The position numbers and the translations under genes were made by a program. Positions 1-5,239 of a stretch of DNA of 5,242 nt are shown here, in pieces. The notes below the pieces were generated by a model that saw only the letters and a list, made by a program, of their open reading frames with translations, did not search any database and was not told the origin of the DNA. Each line of letters opens with the position of its first letter. The first letter of the stretch is position 1. Source of the stretch: Alphaproteobacteria bacterium (GTDB lineage: Bacteria; Pseudomonadota; Alphaproteobacteria; Rhizobiales; Beijerinckiaceae); assembly GCA_009920595.1 (NCBI GenBank), contig RFZR01000133.1, positions 1-5,242 of the forward strand. The letters are read 5' to 3'.

Positions 1-48
1 ATAATCGCAAGATCGCTATTCCTTCTTGATGATTAGGTTAAAAAATTT

Positions 49-52
49 GAGG
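49..52 (+). promoter_or_regulatory. Ribosome-binding site of the isomerase gene
   Basis: GAGG lies 7 bases before the ATG at 60, a normal Shine-Dalgarno spacing, and supports that start. The preceding bases are A/T-rich (a run of six A at about 41-46). No convincing -35/-10 pair is visible in the 48 bases available, so the promoter probably lies left of the window or the gene is in an operon with an upstream gene. Confidence 0.6.
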
Positions 53-59
53 CCCTGTT

Positions 60-638
60 ATGAATGAAGACGCTCTTTTATTTCCGGCCGGCATTGAGAT
101 TTCCGGTCTAACCGGCGCCGTGGCCCCTTTTACGGGTCAGTATGAAAAACGCTTAAGTGAATTGCGGGAAATCTACGCTGATAAATCCGCATTTGATGAT
201 GCTCTAAAAACTCAAAATGATCCCCTTGTCTATCGCGTCGTTGAATATCGGCCGCCAAACTCCGATATCTTCTTTGGCACAACGACCATGTCTCCCGGCC
301 ATGTTGGCGGAGAATTCTATATGACGCGTGGCCATTTTCATGCGCGACGCGATATGGGCGAGATTTATTATACGCAATCGGGAAGTGGTATTTTGCTGCT
401 TGAATCACGCGACGGTCAGTCACGCACGGTTGAAATGAAACCTGGCATTTGCGCTTTTATCCCTCCCGATTGGGCGCATCGCTCGATCAATATCGGGGAT
501 GAACCGCTTGTGTTTGTCTGGGCCTGCAATCCAGAGGCCGGACATGATTACGCTGAAATTCTAAAGCGCGGTATGAGAAAGCGTATCATGAAAGATGGCG
601 ATGCGATCCGGATCATTGATAATGCAGCTTATCTCTGA
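60..638 (+). CDS. Cupin-type glucose-6-phosphate isomerase (archaeal-type PGI family)
   Basis: Predicted cytosolic, metal-dependent enzyme of 192 residues interconverting fructose-6-phosphate and glucose-6-phosphate. It belongs to the cupin PGI family (GPI, PF06560) known from Pyrococcus and Thermococcus, which is unrelated to the common bacterial PGI. The core reads T-x-x-PG-x4-EFYMTRGHFH (about 76-94), then a Y-x4-GSG stretch (104-110), PPDWAHR (135-141) and GHDY (161-164). The likely metal ligands are H92, H94, E101 and H140. Their spacing (2, 7, 39) is the same as that of H88, H90, E97 and H136 recalled for the P. furiosus enzyme. Length is normal for the family. The start at 60 has a GAGG 7 bases upstream. 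Its stop shares one base with the fructokinase start, implying co-translation and a shared route from fructose into central metabolism. Activity on mannose-6-phosphate or another sugar phosphate cannot be excluded. Confidence 0.92.
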   Translation: MNEDALLFPAGIEISGLTGAVAPFTGQYEKRLSELREIYADKSAFDDALKTQNDPLVYRVVEYRPPNSDIFFGTTTMSPGHVGGEFYMTRGHFHARRDMGEIYYTQSGSGILLLESRDGQSRTVEMKPGICAFIPPDWAHRSINIGDEPLVFVWACNPEAGHDYAEILKRGMRKRIMKDGDAIRIIDNAAYL

Positions 639-1603
639 TGACGACAATGACCGATGACTCCCGGCCATTGATCGTTGTTTGCGGTGAGGCTCTGGTCGAT
701 CTGTTTGTTCGCCCTGAAACCAATGGCTTAATCGATGTGAGCGCTCGGCTGGCCGGCGCGCCGTTCAATCTTGCGATTGGGATTGCGCGTCTCGGAGGTC
801 GTTCGGCACTCGCCGCGGGTTTGTCATCCGACATGTTTGGACACGCACTTATAAACCAATTGCATGCCGAAAATGTTGATACGAATTTCATCGAAACCTA
901 TGATGCGCCGACAAATCTTGTCGTCGTCGGTCGTAATGCGAAGAACGAACCGACTTATGATTTCCCTGTGAAAGAGAGTGCGGATTTAAATTTACAATTA
1001 ATTCACGTGCATGACGCATTGAAGCCAATCGCCGCGATAACCTTCGGCTCATATTTGATGGCATTTCCAAAAAATCAGCAGGCATTGCTTTCCGTCTTGC
1101 GCCAACGACAAGCCCAATCACTCATCTGTCTTGATCCCAATATCCGTCTCGGCATGATTTCAGATCCGCTTGTATGGAGACACGCTCTCGAACTTTTTGT
1201 GTCCCTCTGCGACATCATCAAGGCGAGCGACGAAGATATTGAAGCGATTTATCCTCATGAAGATCAGGATCAGATTGCGAAACGCATTTTAGAGCAGGGG
1301 CCACAACTCTTCATTATCACGCGCGGCAAGGAGGGCATATCGGCTTGGCATAAAAGCGGCACAAGCATCACCCTTGAAAGTCATAAGATTGACGTGATGG
1401 ATACAGTTGGCGCTGGGGATAGTTTTCTAGCAGCGTTTCTCATATATCTGCAAAAGAACGACGTGTTGCAGAAATCTCGTCTCGCCGATATGTCTTATGA
1501 CACGCTTGTCGCTGCGCTGAATTATGCCAATCGTGCGGCTGCCATTACATGCAGTCGGTTTGGTGCGGATCTGCCACGGCACAGTGATCTTGCCGAGATT
1601 TAG
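638..1603 (+). CDS. PfkB-family carbohydrate kinase, probable fructokinase
   Basis: Predicted cytosolic ATP-dependent ribokinase/PfkB-fold sugar kinase of 321 residues, most likely phosphorylating fructose to fructose-6-phosphate. Visible signatures in order: CGEALVD (15-21), AGAPFNLAIGIARLGG (39-54, the sugar-binding signature), DPNIR (166-170), ITRGKEG (227-233), and the C-terminal DTVGAGDSF (255-263) with anion hole GAG and catalytic base D261. The ending AAITCSRFGADLP (301-313) is typical of bacterial fructokinases. It starts in a TGATG overlap with the isomerase gene and has no clear Shine-Dalgarno of its own, so translational coupling is likely; a second ATG at 647 is an alternative start. 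Pairing with an isomerase that acts on its expected product strengthens the fructose assignment, but other ketoses or nucleoside-like sugars remain possible. Its last 4 bases overlap the convergent permease gene. Confidence 0.9.
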   Translation: MTTMTDDSRPLIVVCGEALVDLFVRPETNGLIDVSARLAGAPFNLAIGIARLGGRSALAAGLSSDMFGHALINQLHAENVDTNFIETYDAPTNLVVVGRNAKNEPTYDFPVKESADLNLQLIHVHDALKPIAAITFGSYLMAFPKNQQALLSVLRQRQAQSLICLDPNIRLGMISDPLVWRHALELFVSLCDIIKASDEDIEAIYPHEDQDQIAKRILEQGPQLFIITRGKEGISAWHKSGTSITLESHKIDVMDTVGAGDSFLAAFLIYLQKNDVLQKSRLADMSYDTLVAALNYANRAAAITCSRFGADLPRHSDLAEI

Positions 1604-2493
1604 GTTAAGCTCCGCCCGACAAGATCTTTCACCAATCTCTGCAGACTATATGTCAACAAAAATGCCGGTATCGCCATAAAAATCGCTGCCGCTGCCATAT
1701 GCGAAATTTCTTCAGAGCCACCGCCAGTCTGCGCTTCTTTCATCGAGAGTTGACCAATCATCCATGGCGTTAAGGTCTCTGCGTGATCATAAGTGAGATA
1801 GGTCGCCAAGAGATATTCGTTCCAACACAAGATAAACATAAGTACGCCAATCGTCATGAGTTGCACACGATTCATGGGAACAAGAATATTGGTCAGAATG
1901 ACAAAATGACCCGCACCATCAAGTCGCGCTGATTCTTCTTCCACTGTCACCCGCAAACTCAAAACGGGAATGACAAGAAGAAGCGCGAGAGGAAAATTAA
2001 ACGCCGAATAAATCACGATGAGAAGACCGTGCGTATCAATAATCTTGAATTCGGTCCCAATCATATAGATCGGAAGAGCGACAAGAACAGGAGGCACAAG
2101 ACGCAAGGCGATCACGGCGAAAAAGATCGGGGTCCGATACCGAGAGAGGGCTATGTGCGATGTTTTAAATCGCGTCATTCCATAGACGGAACAGACAGCC
2201 ATCACGAGCGTGACGATTGCCGATGTCGAACTGATAATCAATGAATTGAGAAATCGTGGAAGTAGACTTTCTCCTGGGTCGAGTAAAATGAAACGCCATG
2301 CTTCAAGATTGGGAATAAAGTCGATAAAGGGAAGATAGCTTGGTGCCTGATCAAGGTCAGCGGCGGATTTTATTGATGTGAGCGCGAGCCAATAAACAGG
2401 AAGGATACAGATGATCGACCAGAGACCAAGAGCGACATAGGTTGCAATTTGACTGAACCGAATTGATTGATGCCGGAGCGACGAGGACACCAT
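1600..2493 (-). CDS. Sugar/polyol ABC transporter permease, CUT1 MalG type
   Basis: Inner-membrane permease of 297 residues from the carbohydrate uptake (CUT1, binding-protein-dependent) ABC family. Six hydrophobic segments are visible at about 17-40, 83-106, 123-146, 156-179, 211-234 and 266-288. The cytoplasmic EAA loop that docks the ATPase lies at about 185-206: EEESARLDGAG followed by ILVP, matching the EAA...G...I-LP consensus with E-S replacing the usual E-A. The N terminus (about 24-43) has the LPVYWLALTSIKS pattern typical of MalG-like subunits, and length is normal. Such permeases work as a heterodimer with a MalF-like partner, a periplasmic binding protein and an ATPase, none of which is in this window. 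It is the last gene of the leftward kinase-VOC-permease set, 24 bases after the VOC stop. The ribosome-binding site is weak (GGA about 7 bases before ATG). The substrate cannot be read from the sequence; polyol or monosaccharide is inferred from neighbours. Confidence 0.92.
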   Translation of the reverse strand: MVSSSLRHQSIRFSQIATYVALGLWSIICILPVYWLALTSIKSAADLDQAPSYLPFIDFIPNLEAWRFILLDPGESLLPRFLNSLIISSTSAIVTLVMAVCSVYGMTRFKTSHIALSRYRTPIFFAVIALRLVPPVLVALPIYMIGTEFKIIDTHGLLIVIYSAFNFPLALLLVIPVLSLRVTVEEESARLDGAGHFVILTNILVPMNRVQLMTIGVLMFILCWNEYLLATYLTYDHAETLTPWMIGQLSMKEAQTGGGSEEISHMAAAAIFMAIPAFLLTYSLQRLVKDLVGRSLT

Positions 2494-2517
2494 CTCAGTT
2501 CCATCGTTTTCTAAAAA

Positions 2518-3114
2518 TCATGATGGAACGAAGCCGATCCAGCATGATGTGCCACGCGACATTGATGCGGGCTCATCGAAAAACTCGAGAACGACATTCT
2601 CCCAGTTCACAAATGCGACATTGACCGGATTTCTGCCGCCATCAAGCCGATAAGATGCGAGGAGTTTCGTATCGAATTGTGAGATCTCATTCATGGCTTC
2701 AGAAATCGATGGTCGCCGCACACCAATATGGCTATGGCCAAATTGCGTGAGATGCGGCCGCCCTTTGATTTCGCAAAATTCAATCGGTGCATTGTCCGGT
2801 CCGTTGAAAAAGACATATCTGACGCCTTGCTCCCAAAATTCGCTAATTTCGTGCGGACCATCGGGCGTATAGTCTTTAGAAAGAATGGCGCCGTTTGATT
2901 TGAAATGCTCAGCGCGTCTGTCGATCTCCGATGCTGCAATGGCGAGATGATCGAAGGGCATAGAGATAAAATGATCGGGCACTTCTTCTTCCGCAACAAT
3001 TCTTATTGCCTGTTCACCGAGTCGCCAGACATTTACGGATGACTCAAAGCCGAATTGTGTTTTGAGAAGCAAACCCGCTGATACCGGATCTTTTACGCGT
3101 AATACGGGTATCAT
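2518..3114 (-). CDS. VOC (glyoxalase/dioxygenase-fold) protein of unknown substrate
   Basis: A 198-residue soluble protein with the vicinal oxygen chelate pattern of repeated beta-alpha-beta-beta-beta units. One unit runs about 54-115 (FDHLAIA ... RYVFFNGPDNAPIEFCE) and another about 125-181 (FGHSHIGV ... VVLEFFDE). H56, E112, H129 and E177 sit at the positions where VOC enzymes such as glyoxalase I carry two His and two Glu metal ligands, so a divalent metal site is likely. Residues 1-42 resemble a further, degenerate unit (LRVKDPVSAGLLLKTQFGFE ... QAIRIVAE), giving an odd total of three. The start ATG overlaps the kinase stop as ATGA and has an AGG about 7 bases upstream, so translation is probably coupled to the kinase. 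Being locked between a sugar kinase and a sugar permease suggests a catabolic step (isomerase, epimerase, lyase or detoxification) rather than drug resistance. The reaction is not known to me. Confidence 0.8.
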   Translation of the reverse strand: MIPVLRVKDPVSAGLLLKTQFGFESSVNVWRLGEQAIRIVAEEEVPDHFISMPFDHLAIAASEIDRRAEHFKSNGAILSKDYTPDGPHEISEFWEQGVRYVFFNGPDNAPIEFCEIKGRPHLTQFGHSHIGVRRPSISEAMNEISQFDTKLLASYRLDGGRNPVNVAFVNWENVVLEFFDEPASMSRGTSCWIGFVPS

Positions 3115-4643
3115 GATTTACCTGGCCCCTTTGCCTGTGTCTTGTTTGTTATATCGAGTTGATCAAGATCATCATAAAAAGATTTTGAATGTTCATAGAG
3201 CCGTGCATAGATCGGCATCATCTTGTCATAGAGTTCGACCCATTGTGGATCGGGGCTAATTTCCTCAGCGTAATGCACCATGGCTTTTGCTGCGTCGTCG
3301 AAGTCAGCGTAATGGCCGAGGGCATAGGCCATCGTCATCGCCGAGCCAATGATACCGCACTCGACTTCCTCGGTCATCACATAGGGTACATTATACATTG
3401 ATGCTTTGATCTTAAGCCACAGGTCGGATTTTGCGCCGCCTGAAGCGGCAACAATCCGATCAGGCTTTGCTTTGTCGGCCGTAAATTTATCGAGTTTAAG
3501 TCGGACGGAAAATGCAACACCTTCAAGCACAGCGCGATGAAGATCGTGCATCGTATGTTCGGCTTTTAAGCCAAAATATTGCGCACGCGAATTTGGCTTT
3601 TGCGCCACGCGTTCTCCCGAGAGATAGGGAAGGAAGAAAAGACTGTTTGATCCGGCACGAGACTGCGACGCGCTCAATTCGACATCATCATAGCTGAGTT
3701 TATTCTCATGCAGAGCGCGCCGTGCCCAGCGGATCGCATCGCCGCCCGCATCCACTAAAGTCATCACACCCCATTTTCCATTGGGCATCAAAACATTGGC
3801 GGCTTCGTCATCAAGAATAATATCATCTCGCAAAACTGTGATGATGCTTGACGTCCCTGTCACATCAGATCCCATTCCGCTCGCAATGACGCCAGATCCG
3901 AGCAGCGCCATCGGATAATCACCAGCGCCGACAAGAACAGGAATTCCTTCAGGCAGATTAAGTTGTTGCGCGGCTTCGCGCGACAATCCGCCGAGTACAT
4001 CATAGGATTCACGCAAAGGCGGCAGAAGAGAGCGCGGCACTCCGGTCAAATCACATAATTCATCGGACCATTCGCGCGTTTTCCAATCCATTAGAAAACT
4101 CAGTGAGGCTTCGGTATAATCTTGCGCGAACGCCCCAGTGAGTTTGAAATTGATCCAATCTTTCGGCATCAAAACATGGTGCGCGCGGTTGAAAGCATCA
4201 GGATGATTTTCTTTGATCCACCTCAGTTTAAACGCGGGCCAGGCAGGCGCGGGAATATTTGCAGCAAGCGATAGTGATTTCTCGTGAGGCACGCGTTTCT
4301 TAAAAGCGTCAACCTGCGCAACAGTCCGCTTATCATTCCACAAGGGCACGGCATCGAGTGTTAATTTACCCTGTGCGTCGACAAGAACAGTGCCATGCAT
4401 TTGTCCGCATGCGCATATGGCGGACACGCGCTCGGCAGAGCCAGGAATTTTTTCGAGAACTTTCCGGATGGATGCGATTGTACCTTTCCACCATTCCATG
4501 GGCCTTTGTTCCGACCAGCCAAATTGCGGAACGATTTGCTCATGTTCCTGATGCGCATAGGCCAAAATGCGGCCGGTCCGATCGACAAGTGCGGCACGCA
4601 AACCACCCGTACCGACATCAACTGCAAGGTATAAATCACCCAT
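3111..4643 (-). CDS. FGGY-family carbohydrate kinase, xylulokinase-like
   Basis: Cytosolic ATP-dependent sugar kinase of 510 residues from the ATG at 4643, close to the usual xylulokinase length. Visible motifs: N-terminal phosphate loop DVGTGGLRAALVD (9-21), GWSEQRPMEWW (42-52), CGQMHG (79-84) and PLWNDKRT (100-107), both characteristic of xylulokinases, LMPKDWINFKLTG (158-170), GAGD with likely catalytic base D242, FLPYLSGER (337-345), and the adenosine-site GGAKSDLW (402-409). It would phosphorylate D-xylulose or a related ketose for the pentose phosphate pathway. Two spots differ from E. coli XylB as I recall it: GAGDY for GGGDN, and DVTGTSS for SLGTSG. Substrate may therefore differ. The start is chosen because the fold begins at MGDLYLAVDVG and AGGGG lies 5 bases upstream; a TTG at 4730 in the same frame would add 29 residues with no family resemblance. 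The gene leads the leftward three-gene set. Confidence 0.9.
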   Translation of the reverse strand: MGDLYLAVDVGTGGLRAALVDRTGRILAYAHQEHEQIVPQFGWSEQRPMEWWKGTIASIRKVLEKIPGSAERVSAICACGQMHGTVLVDAQGKLTLDAVPLWNDKRTVAQVDAFKKRVPHEKSLSLAANIPAPAWPAFKLRWIKENHPDAFNRAHHVLMPKDWINFKLTGAFAQDYTEASLSFLMDWKTREWSDELCDLTGVPRSLLPPLRESYDVLGGLSREAAQQLNLPEGIPVLVGAGDYPMALLGSGVIASGMGSDVTGTSSIITVLRDDIILDDEAANVLMPNGKWGVMTLVDAGGDAIRWARRALHENKLSYDDVELSASQSRAGSNSLFFLPYLSGERVAQKPNSRAQYFGLKAEHTMHDLHRAVLEGVAFSVRLKLDKFTADKAKPDRIVAASGGAKSDLWLKIKASMYNVPYVMTEEVECGIIGSAMTMAYALGHYADFDDAAKAMVHYAEEISPDPQWVELYDKMMPIYARLYEHSKSFYDDLDQLDITNKTQAKGPGKS

Positions 4644-4767
4644 CTCCGCCCCTGTGAATTCCGCATTCCTAATGGAGCTGTTTTTACATTCACTTTCGGT
4701 GGCCCAGCCCGCTCCAAACGACAGGATCAATCACCTTGCCCGGCTGATCAATTGATTTGTTTAATTT

Positions 4768-4796
4768 TTGAAGGGAGGCTGTGAGACTCCTATCTT
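4768..4796 (+). promoter_or_regulatory. Weaker overlapping promoter candidate
   Basis: TTGAAG (4768-4773) and TATCTT (4791-4796) have an ideal 17-base spacer and four of six matches each. Transcription would start near 4803, inside the stronger candidate at 4800-4829. The spacer contains GGAG (4774-4777) facing CTCC (4787-4790). It may be a minor tandem promoter or chance. Confidence 0.25.
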
Positions 4797-4799
4797 CGA

Positions 4800-4829
4800 T
4801 TGAGAGGGGTGCCCGAGCCCTCATATAAA
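4800..4829 (+). promoter_or_regulatory. Sigma70-like promoter pointing right
   Basis: TTGAGA (4800-4805) and TATAAA (4824-4829) are separated by 18 bases, each one base from consensus, which is the best -35/-10 pair in the window. Predicted transcription start is about 4836, giving a leader of over 400 bases before the ribosome-binding site at 5234. The spacer contains the inverted repeat GAGGG (4804-4808) / CCCTC (4818-4822), so a bound regulator could block polymerase. Start and strand are inferred from sequence only. Confidence 0.5.
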
Positions 4830-4845
4830 TGAACTTCGCGATGTC

Positions 4846-4873
4846 CCCTTGGGTTATACCGATGGGGCAAGGG
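4846..4873. repeat. Hairpin CCCTTG ... CAAGGG
   Basis: A 6-pair stem (4846-4851 with 4868-4873) carries a small nested GGT-TAT-ACC stem (4852-4854 with 4858-4860). CGC (4837-4839) and GCG (4875-4877) can extend it across an internal loop. If transcription starts near 4836 this hairpin sits at the extreme 5' end of the rightward transcript, where it could stabilise the RNA. There is no U-run directly after it, so it is not a terminator. Confidence 0.4.
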
Positions 4874-4887
4874 AGCGTGTTGGGTTA
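4849..4887. repeat. Direct repeat TTGGGTTA, 31 bases apart
   Basis: The octamer TTGGGTTA occurs at 4849-4856 and 4880-4887. The 31-base offset is about three helical turns, placing both copies on the same DNA face. Both lie just downstream of the predicted start site. This could be a pair of half-sites for a direct-repeat binding regulator, but a shared octamer can arise by chance. Confidence 0.25.
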
Positions 4888-5053
4888 GGTGGCTCAAATC
4901 GAATTTAAATAATTGATATTATTGATTTTTTTGTTTTTGTTCACTGTTCCACGATCCGCTTGAGGCATCGCACTATGACCTTTTGACGCAGGGACAAGTC
5001 GCGAAGATCTTGGAAAAATTCAAAAAAATTGACCCATCGGCAAACAACCCCAT

Positions 5054-5065
5054 TCTTACGTAAGA
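5054..5065. promoter_or_regulatory. Perfect 12-base palindrome, candidate operator
   Basis: TCTTACGTAAGA is a perfect inverted repeat with a central CG step. Even-spaced palindromes with central CG are typical of LacI-family operators, and LacI-type regulators are common at sugar and polyol loci. It lies about 180 bases before the ribosome-binding site at the right edge. No regulator gene is in the window, so the assignment is speculative. Confidence 0.35.
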
Positions 5066-5127
5066 CTCTAGAAACACAACGTTTTTTTTGGAATATGTTA
5101 AATTTTACAGATTTGATTTGGGTCTTT

Positions 5128-5144
5128 GCGGCAATTTTGCCCGC
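5128..5144. promoter_or_regulatory. Palindrome GGCAA-TT-TTGCC, candidate operator
   Basis: GGCAA (5130-5134) and TTGCC (5137-5141) form a perfect inverted repeat around TT, with outer GC pairs at 5128-5129 and 5143-5144 offset by one base. It lies just before the weak promoter candidate at 5154-5181, a typical position for an operator. Confidence 0.3.
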
Positions 5145-5153
5145 TCTTTCATC

Positions 5154-5181
5154 TTGAACCCTTAAAACGCTGCACTAAACT
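5154..5181 (+). promoter_or_regulatory. Weak promoter candidate close to the right-hand gene
   Basis: TTGAAC (5154-5159) and TAAACT (5176-5181) are 16 bases apart, with four matches to consensus each. Transcription would start near 5188 and give a short leader, unlike the stronger but distant promoter at 4800. Evidence is limited to these two hexamers and position. Confidence 0.25.
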
Positions 5182-5183
5182 GC

Positions 5184-5211
5184 CTCCCAATCCGGCTATG
5201 TTCGGAGGGGG
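5184..5211 (+). repeat. Leader hairpin next to the ribosome-binding site
   Basis: TCCG (5191-5194) pairs with CGGA (5203-5206), and after a two-base bulge CTCCC (5184-5188) pairs with GGGGG (5207-5211), including one U-G pair. The left arm, as CCTCCC (5183-5188), is also exactly complementary to GGGAGG at 5234-5239. Two exclusive folds are therefore possible. No U-run follows, so this is not a terminator. Confidence 0.35.
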
Positions 5212-5231
5212 TCGACGAACAAGTCGACGAA
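5211..5231. repeat. Tandem direct repeat GTCGACGAA
   Basis: GTCGACGAA occurs at 5211-5219 and 5223-5231, a 12-base period. Each GTCGAC is itself a palindrome, so the two copies can also fold as a 6-pair hairpin with a GAACAA loop directly before the ribosome-binding site. Confidence 0.4.
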
Positions 5232-5233
5232 AC

Positions 5234-5239
5234 GGGAGG
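5234..5239 (+). promoter_or_regulatory. Ribosome-binding site of a gene starting beyond the window
   Basis: GGGAGG, in the context AACGGGAGG, is a strong Shine-Dalgarno three bases before the window ends. The bases seen after it (TAT) do not give a properly spaced start, so the ATG should lie a few bases outside. From memory, AACGGGAGG-type leaders often precede periplasmic sugar-binding protein genes in Rhizobiales, which would supply a missing part of the transporter; this is inference. Confidence 0.45.

Larger units (their letters stand above)
4795..4903. repeat. Long-range inverted repeat enclosing a structured segment
   Basis: TTCGATTGAG (4795-4804) is complementary to CTCAAATCGAA (4893-4903) with a single unpaired A at 4896, so the two ends can form a 10-pair stem around 88 bases. 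Inside are GAGGG/CCCTC (4804-4808 with 4818-4822) and the hairpin CCCTTG/CAAGGG (4846-4851 with 4868-4873). In a transcript of either strand this would be a closed multi-arm RNA; as DNA the arms could be paired regulator sites. It matches no RNA family I can name with confidence; 6S RNA was considered but the closed unit is too short. Confidence 0.4.

Noticed and set aside
1..36. Possible 3' end of an upstream plus-strand gene, either reading NRKIAIPS then TGA at 27-29 or a different frame ending in TAG at 34-36
   Set aside because: Only about a dozen codons are visible and two frames are open, so neither can be chosen. An upstream operon member is plausible but unsupported.
130..423. Minus-strand open frame inside the isomerase gene
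   Set aside because: It lies entirely within a gene with strong family motifs, shows no domain, and has no start signals of note.
2691..2999. Minus-strand open frame inside the VOC gene in another frame
   Set aside because: The VOC frame carries the metal ligands and secondary-structure pattern. This one has none and is low in coherent motifs.
4358..4717. Several overlapping open frames on both strands within the start of the kinase gene
   Set aside because: The kinase motifs across this stretch are continuous and in frame. The others have arbitrary composition and no recognisable fold.
4771..4930. 6S RNA (ssrS) or a known riboswitch class
   Set aside because: The GC-rich arms and closing stem recall 6S RNA, but the closed unit is about 110 bases against the usual 150-200. 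I could not match conserved bases of 6S, TPP, cobalamin, SAM or other known classes on either strand.
4904..4945. Rho-independent terminator before the T runs at 4926-4938
   Set aside because: The sequence before the T run is A/T-rich with no GC stem directly adjacent. The nearest GC hairpin ends at 4873, far too distant.
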